Source: Prosopocoilus inquinatus (lineage: Eukaryota > Arthropoda > Insecta > Coleoptera > Lucanidae). Taken from it: a DNA stretch of 64,000 bases. Numbering within the stretch: the stretch's first letter is position 1; each line of letters begins with the position of its first letter. The stretch covers positions 3,970,501 to 4,034,500 of the forward strand of contig CM069880.1 of assembly GCA_036172665.1 (NCBI GenBank), read 5' to 3'. Below are positions 39,666-52,325 of the stretch, piece after piece. A program made the position numbers and the translations under genes. The notes beneath the pieces are model-generated. The model did no database searches. It had not been told where the DNA came from and worked only from the letters and a program-made list of their open reading frames with translations.

Positions 39666-40559
39666 GAACGAAACAACACGTATTAGCATTGTTCCTGTGA
39701 TGTATCTAATCGATCCTTACTTATCTATCATGTTATTTGACGTTACGATGGACTCCAGTAACTCTGATGTGAGATACGAAGTTTTCGGACGCAGCGGAAG
39801 CTGGAAATAATTTTGAACGAAACAACACGTATTAGCGTTATTCCTGTGATGTATCTAGTCGATCCTTACTTATCTATCATGTTATTTGACGTTACGATGG
39901 ACTCCAGTAACTCTGATGTGAGATGCGAAATTTTCGGACGCAGCGGAAGCTGGAAATAGTTTTGAACGAAACAACACGTATTAGCGTCATTCCTGTGATG
40001 TATCTAATCGATCCTTACTTATCTATCAAGTTATTTGACGTTACGATGGACTCCAGTAACTCTGATGTGAGAAACGAAGTTTTTGGACGCAGCGGAAGCT
40101 GGAAATAGTTTTGAACGAAACTACACGTATTAGCGTTATTCCTGTGATGTATCTAATCGATACTTACTTATCTATCACGTTATTTGACGTTACGATGGAC
40201 TCCAGTAACTCTGATGTGAGAAACGAAGTTTTCGGACGCAGCGGAAGCTGGAAATAGTTTTGAACGAAATAACACGTATTAGCGTTGTTCCTGTGATGTA
40301 TCTAATCGTTGCTTACTTATCTAATATGTTATTTGACGTTTCAACGGGCTCCAGTAACTTAGATGTGAGATACGAAGTTCTCGCACTCAGCAGAAGCTGG
40401 AAATAGTTTTGAACGAAACACCACGTATTAGCGTTATTCCTGTGATGTATCTAATCGATCCTTACTTATCTATCATGTTATTTGACGTTACGATGGACTC
40501 CAGTAACTCTGATGTGAGATACGAAGTTCTCGAACTCAGCAGAAGCTGGAAATAGTTTT
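39666..40559 (+). repeat. Six-monomer duplication, first copy
   Basis: The segment matches 41305-42198 at 1639 bp (11 monomers). Shared private changes are 'tctagtcgatcc', 'gagatgcgaaatttt', 'ctatcaagtt', 'gaaactacacg', 'taatcgttgctt' and 'caacgggctcc' (40346 and 41985). One difference seen is 'aacaccacg' near 40418 against 'aacaacacg'. Confidence 0.82.
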
Positions 40560-41304
40560 GAACGAAACAACACCTATTAGCATTGTTCCTGTGATGTATC
40601 TAATCGATCCTTACTTATCTATCATGTTACTTGACGTTCCAACGGACTCCAGTAACTCTGATGTGAGATACGAAGTTCTCGCACTCAGCAGAAGCTGGAA
40701 ATAGTTTTGAATGAAACAACACGTATTAGCGTTGTTCCTGTGATGTATCTAATCGATCCTTACTTATCTAATATGTTATTTGACGTTTCAACGAACTCCA
40801 GTAACTCTGATGTGAGATACGAAGTTCTCGCACTCAGCAGAAGCTGGAAATAGTTTTGAACGAAACAACACGTATTAGCATTGTTCCTGTGATGTATCTA
40901 ATCGATCCTTACTTATCTATCATGTTATTTGACGTTACGATGGACTCCAGTAACTCTGATGTGAGAAACGAAGTTTTCGGACGCAGCGGAAGCTGGAAAT
41001 AGTTTTGAACGAAATAACACGTATTAGCGTTGTTCCTGTGATGTATCTAATCGATCCTTACTTATCTATCACGTTATTTGACGTTACGATGGACTCCAGT
41101 AACTCTGATGTGATAGACGAAATTTTCGGACGCAACGGAATCTGGAAATAGTTTTGAACGAAATAACACGTATTAGCGTTGTTCCTGTGATGTATCTAAT
41201 CGTTCCTTACTTATCTAATATGTTATTTGACGTTTCAACGGACTCCAGTAACTCAGATGTGAGATACGAAGTTCTCGCACTCAGCAGAAGCTGGAAATGG
41301 TTTT

Positions 41305-42198
41305 GAACGAAACAACACGTATTAGCATTGTTCCTGTGATGTATCTAATCGATCCTTACTTATCTATCATGTTATTTGACGTTACGATGGACTCCAGTAA
41401 CTCTGATGTGAGATACGAAGTTTTCGGACGCAGCGGAAGCTGGAAATAATTTTGAACGAAACAACACGTATTAGCGTTATTCCTGTGATGTATCTAGTCG
41501 ATCCTTACTTATCTATCATGTTATTTGACGTTACGATGGACTCCAGTAACTCTGATGTGAGATGCGAAATTTTCGGACGCAGCGGAAGCTGGAAATAGTT
41601 TTGAACGAAACAACACGTATTAGCGTCATTCCTGTGATGTATCTAATCGATCCTTACTTATCTATCAAGTTATTTGACGTTACGATGGACTCCAGTAACT
41701 CTGATGTGAGAAACGAAGTTTTTGGACGCAGCGGAAGCTGGAAATAGTTTTGAACGAAACTACACGTATTAGCGTTATTCCTGTGATGTATCTAATCGAT
41801 ACTTACTTATCTATCACGTTATTTGACGTTACGATGGACTCCAGTAACTCTGATGTGAGAAACGAAGTTTTCGGACGCAGCGGAAGCTGGAAATAGTTTT
41901 GAACGAAATAACACGTATTAGCGTTGTTCCTGTGATGTATCTAATCGTTGCTTACTTATCTAATATGTTATTTGACGTTTCAACGGGCTCCAGTAACTTA
42001 GATGTGAGATACGAAGTTCTCGCACTCAGCAGAAGCTGGAAATAGTTTTGAACGAAACAACACGTATTAGCGTTATTCCTGTGATGTATCTAATCGATCC
42101 TTACTTATCTATCATGTTATTTGACGTTACGATGGACTCCAGTAACTCTGATGTGAGATACGAAGTTCTCGAACTCAGCAGAAGCTGGAAATAGTTTT
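41305..42198 (+). repeat. Six-monomer duplication, second copy
   Basis: The partner of 39666-40559. After 42198 the copies part: the first continues with 'aacacctatt' and 'tgttacttgacg', the second with 'aacacgtatt' and 'ctatcacgtt'. The monomers between the two copies (40560-41304) themselves partly repeat 39368-39783 at 1192 bp (8 monomers), so at least two duplications overlap here. Confidence 0.8.
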
Positions 42199-43539
42199 GA
42201 ACGAAACAACACGTATTAGCGTTGTTCCTGTGATGTATCTAATCGATTCTTACTTATCTATCACGTTATTTGACGTTACGATGGACTCCAGTAACTCTGA
42301 TATGAGAAACGAAGTTTTCGGACGCAGCGGAAGCTGGAAATAGTTTTGAACGAAATAACACATATTAGCGTTGTTCCTGTGATGTATCTAATCGATCCTT
42401 ACTTATCTAATATGTTACTTGACGTTTCAACGGACTCCAGTAACTCTGATCTGAGATACGAAGTTCTCGCACTCAGCAGAAGCTGGAAATAATTTTGAAC
42501 GAAAAAAAACGTATTAGCATTGTTCCTGTGATGTATCTAATCGATCCTTACTTATCTATCATGTTATTTGACGTTAGGATGGACTCCAGTATCTCTGATG
42601 TGAGATACGAAGTTTTCGGACGCAGCGGAAGCTGGAAATAGTTTTGAACGAAACAACATGTATTACCGTTATTCCTGTGATGTATCTAATCGATCCTTAC
42701 TTATCTGTCATGTTATTTGACGTTACTATGGACTCCAGTATCTCTGATTTGAGATACGAAGTTTTCGGACCCAGCGGAAGCTGGAAATAGTTTTGAACGA
42801 AATAATACGTATTAGCGTTGTTCCTGTGATGTATCTAATCGATCCTTACTTATCTAATATGTTAATTGACGTTCCAACGGACTCCAGTGTCTCTGATGTG
42901 AGATACGAAGTTCTCGCACTCAGCAGAAGCTGGAAATAGTTTTGAACGAAACAACACGTATTAGCGTTGTTCCTGTGATGTATCTAATCGATCCTTACTT
43001 ATCTAATATGTTATTTGACGTTTCAACGGACTCCAGTAACTCTGATGTGAGATACGAAGTTCTCGCACTCATCAGAAGCTGGAAATAGTTTTGAACGAAA
43101 CAACACGTATTAGCATTGTTCCTGTGATGTATCTAATCGATCCTTACTTATCTAATATGTTATTTGACGTTTCAACGGACTCCAGTAACTCTGATGTGAG
43201 ATACGAAGCTCTCGCACTCAGCAGAAGCTGGAAATAGTTTTGAACGAAACAACACGTATTAGCGTTGTTCCTGTGATGTATCTAATCGATCCTTACTTAT
43301 CTGATATGTTATTTGACGTTTCAACGGACTCCAGTAACTCTGATGTGAGATACGAAGTTCTCGCACTCAGCAGAAGCTGGAAATAGTTTTGAACGAAACA
43401 ACACGTATTAGTGTTATTCCTGTGATGTATCTAATTGATCCTTACTTATCTATTACGTTATTTGACGTTACGATGGACTCCAGTAACTCTGATGTGATAT
43501 AAGAAGTTCTCGGACGCAGCAGAAGCTGGAAATAGTTTT

Positions 43540-44285
43540 GAACGAAACAACACGTATTCGCGTTGTTCCTGTGATGTATCTAATAGATCCTTACTTATCT
43601 AATATGTTATTTGACGTTTCAACGGACTCCAGTAACTCTGATGTGAGATACGAAGTTCTCGCACTCAGCAGAAGCTGGAAATAGTTTTGAACGAAACAAC
43701 ACGTATTAGCGTTGTTCCTGTGATGTATCTAATCGATCCTTACTTATCTAATATGTTATTTGACGTTTCAACGGACTCCAGTAACTCTGATGTGAGATAC
43801 GAAATTCTCGCACTCAGCAGAAGCTGGAAATAGTTTTGAACGAAACAACACGTATTAGCGTTGTTCCTGTGATGTATCTAATCGATCCTTACTTATCTAA
43901 TATTTTATTTGACGTTTCAACGGACTCCAGTAACTCTGATGTGAGATAAGAAGTTCTCGCACTCAGCAGAAGCTGGAAATAGTTTTGAACGAAACAACAC
44001 GTATTAGAGTTTGTTCCTGAGATGTATCTAATCGATCCTTACTTATCTAATATGTTATTTGACGTTTCAACGGACTCCAATAACTCTGATGTGAGATAAG
44101 AAGTTCTCGCACTCAGCAGAAGCTGGAAATAGTTTTGAACGAAACAACACGTATTAGCATTGTTCCTGTGATGTATCTAATCGATCCTTACTTATCTAAT
44201 ATGTTATTTGACGTTTCAACGGACTCCAGTAACTCTGATGTGAGATACGAAGTTCTCGCACTCAGCAGAAGCTGGAAATAGTTTT
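43540..44285 (+). repeat. Run of five B-type monomers without A partners
   Basis: Five successive monomers all have 'ttcaac' at 79-84 and 'ctcgcactcagcag' at their 3' end, so the A/B alternation is lost. Small private changes include 'gaaattctcg' near 43801, 'aatatttta' near 43900 and 'gataagaag' near 43946 and 44095. A similar run of B-like monomers lies just upstream at about 42795-43389. Such runs are expected when a single monomer, rather than a dimer, is the unit of amplification. Confidence 0.75.
43987..44136 (+). repeat. 150-bp monomer with a one-base insertion
   Basis: Near position 21 the usual 'attagcgttgttcc' reads 'attagagtttgttcc', one base longer with a nearby substitution. The landmark spacing from 43987 to 44137 is 150 bp. 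It is the first net length change after 295 monomers of constant phase. The same monomer also has 'cctgagatg' for 'cctgtgatg'. Confidence 0.9.
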
Positions 44286-44428
44286 GAACGAACGTATTAG
44301 CGTTATTCCTGTGATGTATCTAATCCATCCTTACTTATCTGTTACGTTATTTGACGTTACGATGGACTCCAGTAACTCTGATATGAGATACGAAGTTTTC
44401 GGACGCAGCGGAAGCTGGAAATAGTTTT
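44286..44428 (+). repeat. 143-bp monomer with a six-base deletion
   Basis: The start reads 'gaacgaacgtattagcg' where the full form is 'gaacgaaacaacacgtatt', so six bases ('acaaca' or an equivalent placement) are missing. The spacing to the next landmark (44429) is 143 bp. The rest of the monomer matches the full-length one at 45919 ('taatccatcc', 'tctgttacg', 'gatatgagat'), 11 monomers downstream. The deletion is therefore private to this copy and was not spread with the others. Confidence 0.9.
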
Positions 44429-45024
44429 GAACGAAACAACACGTATTAGCGTTATTCCTGTGATGTATCTAATCGATCCTTACTTATCTAATATGTTATA
44501 TGACGTTTCAACGGTCTCCAGTAACTCTGATGTGAGATACGAAGTTCTCGCACTCAGCAGAAGCTGGAAATAGTTTTGAACGAAACAACACGTATCAGCA
44601 TTGTTCCTGTGATGTATCTAATCGATCCTTACTTATCTAATATGTTAATTGACGTTCCAACGGACTCCAGTAAGTCTGATGTGAGATACGAATTTCTCGC
44701 ACTCAGCAGAAGCTGGAAATAGTTTTGAACGAAACAACACTTTTTAGCGTTATTCCTGTGATGTATCTAATCTATCCTTACTTATCTATTACGTTATTTG
44801 ACGATACCATGGACTCCAGTAACTCTGATGTGATATACGAAATTTTCCGACGCAGCGGATGCTGGAAATAGTTTTGAATTAAATAACACGTATTAACGTT
44901 GTTCCTGTGATGTATCTAATCGATCCTTACTTATCTAATATGTTGTTTGACGTTTCAACGGACTCCAGTAACTCTGATGTGAGATACGAAGTTCTCGCAC
45001 TCAGCAGAAGCTGGAAATACTTTT

Positions 45025-47855
45025 GAAGGAAACAACACGTATTAGCATTGTTCCTGTGATGTATCTAATCGATCCTTACTTATCTATCATGTTATTTGAC
45101 GTTACGATGGACTCCAGTATCTCTGATGTGAGATACGAAGTTTTCGGACGCAGCGGAAACCAGAAATAGTTTTGAACGAAATAACACGTATTAGCGTTGT
45201 TCCTGTGATGTATCTAATCGATCCTTACTTATCTAATATGTTATTTGACGTTCCAACGGACTCCAGTAACTCTGATGTGAGATACGAAGTTCTCGCACTC
45301 AGCAGATGCTGGAAATAGTTTTGAACGAAACAACACGTATTAGCATTGTTCCTGTGATGTATCTAATCGATCCTTACTTATCTATCATGTTATTTGACGT
45401 TACGATGGACTCCAGTAACTCTGATGTGAGATACGAAGTTTTCGGACGCAGCGTAAGCTGGAAATAGTTTTGAACGAAACAATACGCATTAGCGTTGTTC
45501 CTGTGATGTATCTAATCGATCCTTACTAATCTATCATGTTATTTGACGTTACGACGGACTCCAGTATCTCTGATGTGAGATACGAAGTTCTCACACTCAG
45601 CAGAAGATGGAAATGGTTTTGAACGAAATAACACGTATTAGCGTTGTTCCTGTGTTGTATCTAATCGATCCTTACTTATCTAATATGTTATTTGACGTTT
45701 CAACGGACTCCAGTAACTCTGATGTGAGATACGAATTTCTCGCACTCATCAGAAGCTGGAAATAGTTTTGAACGAAACAACACGTATTAGCATTGTTCCT
45801 GTGATGTATCTAATCGATCCTTACTTATCTAATATGTTATTTGACGTTTCAACGGACTCCAGTAACTCTGATGTGAGATACGAAGTTCTCGCACTCAGCA
45901 GAAGCTGGAAATAGTTTTGAACGAAACAACACGTATTAGCGTTATTCCTGTGATATATCTAATCCATCCTTACTTATCTGTTACGTTATTTGACGTTACG
46001 ATGGACTCCAGTAACTCTGATATGAGATACGAAGTTTTCGGACGCAGCGGAAGCTGGAAATAGTTTTGAACGAAACAACACGTATTAGCGTTATTCCTGT
46101 GATGTATCTAATCGATCCTTACTTATCTAATATGTTATATGACGTTTCAACGGTCTCCAGTAACTCTGATGTGAGATACGAAGTTCTCGCACTCAGCAGA
46201 AGCTGGAAATAGTTTTGAACGAAACAACACGTATCAGCATTGTTCCTGTGATGTATCTAATCGATCCTTACTTATCTATCATGTTATTTGACGTTACGAT
46301 GGACTCCAGTAACTCTGATGTGAGATACGAAGTTTTCGGACGCAGCGGAAGCTGGAAATAGTTTTGAACGAAACAACACGTATTAGTGTTATTCATGTGA
46401 TGTATCTAATTGATCCTTACTTATCTATTACGTTATTTGACGTTACGATGGACTCCAGTAACTCTGATGTGATATACGAAGTTTTCGGACGCAGCAGAAG
46501 CTATAAACAGTTTTGAAGGAAATAACACGTATTAACGTTGTTCCTGTGATGTATCTAATCGATCCTTACTTATCTAATATGTTGTTTGACGTTTCAACGG
46601 ACTCCAGTAACTCTGATGTGAGATACGAAGTTCTCGCACTCTGCAGAAGCTGGAAATAGTTTTGAACGAAACAACACGTATTAGCATTGTTCCTGTGATG
46701 TATCTAATCGATCCTTACTTATCTATCATGTTATTTGACGTTATGATGGACTCCAGTAACTCTGATGTGAGATACGAAATTTTCGGACGCATCGGAAACT
46801 GGAAATAGTTCTGAACGAAATAACACGTATTAGCGTTGTTCCTGTGATGTATCTAATCGATCCCTACTTATCTAATATGTTAATTGACGTTCCAACGGAC
46901 TCCAGTAACTCTGATGTGAGATACGAAGTTCTCGCACTCAACAGAAGCTGGAAATAGTTTTGAACGAAACAACACGTATTAGCGTTATTCCTGTGATGTA
47001 TCTAATCGATTCTTACTTATCTATTACGTTATTTGACGATACGATGGACTCCAGTAACTCTGATGTGATATACGAAATTTTCGGACGCAGCGGATGCTGG
47101 AAATAGTTTTGAAGGAAATAACACGTATTAACGTCGTTCCTGTGATGTATCTAATCGATCCTTACTTATCTAATATGTTGTTTGACGTTTCAACGGACTC
47201 CAGTAACTCTGATGTGAGATACGAAGTTCTCGCACTCAGCAGAAGCTGGAAATAGTTTTGAACGAAACAACACGTATCAGCATTGTTCCTGTGCTGTATC
47301 TAATCGATCCTTACTTATCTATCATGTTATTTGACGTTACGATGGACTCCAGTAACTCTGATGTGAGATACGAAGTTTTCGGACGCAGAGGAAGCTGGAA
47401 ATGGTTTTGAACGAAACAACACGTATCAGCATTGTTCCTGTGATGTATCTAATCGATCCTTACTTATCTATCATGTTATTTGACGTTACGATGGACTCCA
47501 GTAACTCTGATGTGAGATACGAAGTTTTCGGACGCAGCGGAAGCTGGAAATAGTTTTGAACGAAACAACACGTATTAGTGTTATTCATGTGATGTATCTA
47601 ATTGATCCTTCCTTATCTATTACGTTATTTGACGTTACGATGGACTCCAGTAACTCTGATGTGATATACGAAGTTTTCGGACGCAGCAGAAGCTGGAAAC
47701 AGTTTTGAAGGAAATAACACGTATAAACGTTGTTCCTGTGATGTATCTAATCGATCCTTACTTATCTAATATGTTGTTTGACGTTTCAACGGACTCCAGT
47801 AACTCTGATGTGAGATACGAAGTTCTCGCACTCAGCAGAAGCTGGAAATACTTTT
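45025..47855 (+). repeat. 19-monomer higher-order repeat, copy 1 (2831 bp)
   Basis: The unit runs from the monomer preceded by 'ggaaatactttt' to the next such monomer at 47856. Landmarks repeated exactly 2831 bp apart include 'ggaaaccagaaatag' (45157 and 47988), 'taatccatcc' (45961 and 48792), 'gttatatgacg' with 'caacggtctcc' (46135 and 48966) and 'attagtgttattcatg' (46381 and 49212). An 8-monomer repeat is nested inside ('attagtgttattcatg' again at 47573). Confidence 0.87.
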
Positions 47856-49941
47856 GAACGAAACAACACGTATTAGCATTGTTCCTGTGATGTATCTAAT
47901 CGATCCTTACTTATCTATCATGTTATTTGACGTTACGATGGACTCCAGTATCTCTGATGTGAGATACGAAGTTTTCGGACGAAGCGGAAACCAGAAATAG
48001 TTTTGAACGAAATAACACGTATTAGCGTTGTTCCTGTGATGTATCTAATCGATCCTTACTTATCTAATATGTTATTTGACGTTCCAACGGACTCCAGTAA
48101 CTCTGATGTGAGATACGAAGTTCTCGCACTCAGCAGATGCTGGAAATAGTTTTGAACGAAACAACACGTATTAGCATTGTTCCTGTGATGTATCTAATCG
48201 ATCCTTACTTATCTATCATGTTATTTGACGTTACGATGGACTCCAGTAACTCTGATGTGAGATACGAAGTTTTCGGACGCAGCGTAAGCTGGAAATAGTT
48301 TTGAACGAAACAATACGCATTAGCGTTGTTGCTGTGATGTATCTAATCGATCCTTACTAATCTATCATGTTATTTGACGTTACGATGGACTCCAGTATCT
48401 CTGATGTGAGATACGAAGTTCTCACACTCAGCAGAAGATGGAAATGGTTTTGAACGAAATAACACGTATTAGCGTTGTTCCTGTGTTGTATCTAATCGAT
48501 CCTTACTTATCTAATATGTTATTTGACGTTTCAACGGACTCCAGTAACTCTGATGTGAGATACGAATTTCTCGCACTCATCAGAAGCTGGAAATAGTTTT
48601 GAACGAAACAACACGTATTAGCATTGTTCCTGTGATGTATCTAATCGATCCTTACTTATCTAATATGTTATTTGACGTTTCAACGGACTCCAGTAACTCT
48701 GATGTGAGATACGAAGTTCTCGCACTCAGCAGAAGCTGGAAATAGTTTTGAGCGAAACAACACGTATTAGCGTTATTCCTGTGATGTATCTAATCCATCC
48801 TTACTTATCTGTTACGTTATTTGACGTTACGATGGACTCCAGTAACTCTGATATGAGATACGAAGTTTTCGGACGCAGCGGAAGCTGGAAATAGTTTTGA
48901 ACGAAACAACACGTATTAGCGTTATTCCTGTGATGTATCTAATCGATCCTTACTTATCTAATATGTTATATGACGTTTCAACGGTCTCCAGTAACTCTGA
49001 TGTGAGATACGAAGTTCTCGCACTCAGCAGAAGCTGGAAATAGTTTTGAACGAAACAACACGTATCAGCATTGTTCCTGTGATGTATCTAATCGATCCTT
49101 ACTTATCTATCATGTTATTTAACGTTACGATGGACTCCAGTAACTCTGATGTGAGATACGAAGTTTTCGGACGCAGCGGAAGCTGGAAATAGTTTTGAAC
49201 GAAACAACACGTATTAGTGTTATTCATGTGATGTATCTAATTGATCCTTACTTATCTATTACGTTATTTGACGTTACGATGGACTCCAGTAACTCTGGTG
49301 TGATATACGAAGTTTTCGGACGCAGCAGAAGCTGGAAACAGTTTTGAAGGAAATAACACGTATTAACGCTGTTCCTGTGATGTATCTAATCGATCCTTAC
49401 TTATCTAATATGTTGTTTGACGTTTCAACGGACTCCAGTAACTCTGATGTGAGATACGAAGTTCTCGCACTCTGCAGAAGCTGGAAATAGTTTTGAACGA
49501 AACAACACGTATTAGCATTGTTCCTGTGATGTATCTAATCGATCCTTACTTATCTATCATGTTATTTGACGTTATGATGGACTCCAGTAACTCTGATGTG
49601 AGATACGAAGTTTTCGGACGCATCGGAAGCTGGAAATAGTTCTGAACGAAATAACACGTATTAGCGTTGTTCCTGTGATGTATCTAATCGATCCCTACTT
49701 ATCTAATATGTTAATTGACTTTCCAACGGACTCCAGTAACTCTGATGTGAGATACGAAGTTCCCGCACTCAACAGAAGCTGGAAATAGTTTTGAACGAAA
49801 CAACACGTATTAGCGTTATTCCTGTGATGTATCTAATCGATTCTTACTTATCTATTACGTTATTTGACGATACGATGGACTCCAGTAACTCTGATGTGAT
49901 ATACGAAATTTTCGGACGCAGCGGATGCTGGAAATAGTTTT
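47856..49941 (+). repeat. 19-monomer higher-order repeat, copy 2 (first 14 monomers)
   Basis: The segment follows copy 1 at 2831 bp to 49941, through 'gcactctgcagaagc', 'gcactcaacagaagc' and 'gcggatgctgg'. The next monomer then has 'attagcgttg' where copy 1 has 'attaacgtcg', and the match ends. Small differences from copy 1 include 'gttgctgtg' near 48328, 'ttgagcgaaac' near 48749 and 'ctctggtgtg' near 49295. Confidence 0.84.
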
Positions 49942-50984
49942 GAAGGAAATAACACGTATTAGCGTTGTTCCTGTGATGTATCTAATCGATCCTTACTTAT
50001 CTAACATGCTGTTTGAAGTTTCAACGGACTCCAGTAACTCTGATGTGAGATACGAAGTTCTCGCACTCAGCAGAAGCTGGAAATAGTTTTGAACGAAACA
50101 ACACGTATTAGCATTGTTCCTGTGATGTATCTAATCGATCCTTACTTATCTATCATGTTATTTGACGTTACGATTGACTCCAGTAACTCTGATGTGAGAT
50201 ACGAAGTTTTCGGACGCAGCGGAAGCTGGAAATAGTTTTGAACGAAATAACACGTATTAGCGTTGTTCCTGTGATGTATCTAATCGATCCTTACTTATCT
50301 AATATGTTAATTGACGTTCCAACGGACTCCAATAACTCTGATGTGAGATACGAAGTTCTCGCACTCAGCAGAAGCTGGAAATAGTTTTGAACGAAACAAC
50401 ACGTATTAGCATTGTTCCTGTGATGTATCTAATCGATCCTTACATATCTAATATGTAATTTGACGTTTCAACGGACTCCAGTGACTCTGATGTGAGATAC
50501 GAAGTTCTCGCACTCAGCAGAAGCTGGAAAGAGTTTTGAACGAAACAACACGTATTAGCATTGTTCCTGTGATGTATCTAATCGATCCTTACTTATCTAA
50601 TATGTTAATTGACGTTCCAACGGACTCCAGTAACTCTGATGTGAGATACGAAGTTCTCGCACTCAGCAGAAGCTGGAAAGAGTTCTGAACGAAACAACAC
50701 GTATTAGCATTGTTCCTGTGATGTATCTAATCGATCCTTACTTATCTATCATGTTATTTGACGTTCCAACGGACTCCAGTAACTCTCATGTGAGATACGA
50801 AGTTCTCGCACTCAGCAGAAGCTGGAAATAGTTTTGAACGAAACAACACGTATTAGCATTGTTCCTGTGATGTATCTAATCGATCCTTACTCATCTATCA
50901 TGTTACTTGACGTTCCAACGGACTCCAGTAACTCTGCTGTGAGATACGAAGTTCTCGCACTCAGCAGAAGCTGGAAATAGTTTT

Positions 50985-52027
50985 GAATGAAACAACACGT
51001 ATTAGCGTTGTTCCTGTGATGTATCTAATAGATCCTTACTTATCTAATATGTTATTTGACGTTTCAACGAACTCCAGTAACTCTGATGTGAGATACGAAG
51101 TTCTCGCACTCAGCAGAAGCTGGAAATAGTTTTGAACGAAACAACACGTATTAGCATTGTTCCTGTGATATATCTAATCGATCCTTACATATCTAATATG
51201 TAATTTGACGTTTCAACGGACTCCAGTGACTCTGATGTGAGATACGAAGTTCTCGCACTCAGCAGAAGCTGGAAATAGTTTTGAATGAAACAACACGTAT
51301 TAGCGTTGTTCCTGTGATGTATCTAATCGATCCTTACTTATCTAATATGTTATTTGACGTTTCAACGGACTCCAGTAACTCTGATGTGAGATACGAAGTT
51401 CTCGCACTCAGCAGAAGCTGGAAATAGTTTTGAACGAAACAACACGTATTAGCATTGTTCCTGTGCTGTATCTAATCGATCCTTACTTATCTATCATGTT
51501 ATTTGACGTTACGATGGACTCCAGTAACTCTGATGTGAGATACGAAGTTATCGCACTCAGCAGAAGCTGGAAATGGTTTTGAACGAAACAACACGTATTA
51601 GCATTGTTCCTGTGATGTATCTAATCGATCCTTACTTATCTATCATGTTATTTGACATTACGATGGACTCCAGTAACTCTGATGTGAGATACGAAGTTTT
51701 CGGAAGCAGCTGAAGCTGGAAATAGTTTTGAACGAAACAGCACGTATTAGCGTTATTCCTGTGATGTATCTAATCGATCCTTACTTATCTATTACGTTAT
51801 TTGACGTTACGATGGACTCCAGTAACTCTGATGTGATATACGAAATTTTCGGACGCACCGGAAGCTGGAAATAGTTTTGAAGGAAATAACACGTATTAAC
51901 GTTGTTCCTGTGATGTATCTAATCGATCCTTACTTATCTAATATGTTAATTGACGTTCCAACGGACTCCAGTAACTCTGATGTGAGATACGAAGTTCTCG
52001 CACTCAGCAGAAGCTGGAAAGAGTTTT
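50985..52027 (+). repeat. Seven-monomer segment, first copy
   Basis: The segment matches 52714-53756. The pair is 1729 bp apart, which is 12 monomers less the 59 bp lost in between. Shared markers are 'gaatgaaac', 'taatagatcc' (51027 and 52756), 'tacatatctaatatgtaat', 'ctgtgctgtatc' (51461 and 53190), 'gttatcgcactcag' and 'ggaagcagctgaagc'. One difference seen is 'tgacgttacg' near 51503 against 'tgacattacg'. Confidence 0.83.
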
Positions 52028-52325
52028 GAACGAAACAACACGTATTAGCATTGTTCCTGTGATGTATCTAATCGATCCTTACTTATCCATCATGTTATTT
52101 GACGTTCCAACGGACTCCAGTAACTCTCATGTGAGATACGAAGTTCTCGCACTCAGCAGAAGCTGGAAAGAGTTTTGAACGAAACAACACGTATTAGCAT
52201 TGTTCCTGTGATGTATCTAATCGATCCTTACTTATCTATCATGTTACTTGACGTTCCAACGGACTCCAGTAACTCTGCTGTGAGATACGAAGTTCTCGCA
52301 CTCAGCAGAAGCTGGAAATAGTTTT

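Larger units (their letters stand above)
37580..45024 (+). repeat. Weakly ordered satellite region
   Basis: This region shows no long higher-order repeat. It is a patchwork of short duplications 8, 11 and 15 monomers apart, with many single-base variants and several runs of B monomers. Private variants include 'tacatatctagtatgtaat' near 38676, 'gtgatagacgaag' near 38877, 'caacgggctcc' near 40342 and 'gaaaaaaaacgta' near 42502. Two of the three length changes in the window are here. Higher divergence and lower order suggest that homogenisation is slower in this stretch, or that it is older than its flanks; that is inference. Confidence 0.75.

Noticed and set aside
39923..40108. 61-codon frame repeated at 41562-41747
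   Set aside because: The copies are 1639 bp apart, inside the six-monomer duplication. Each frame is only a little longer than one monomer and is created by 'gagatgcg' replacing 'gagatacg'.
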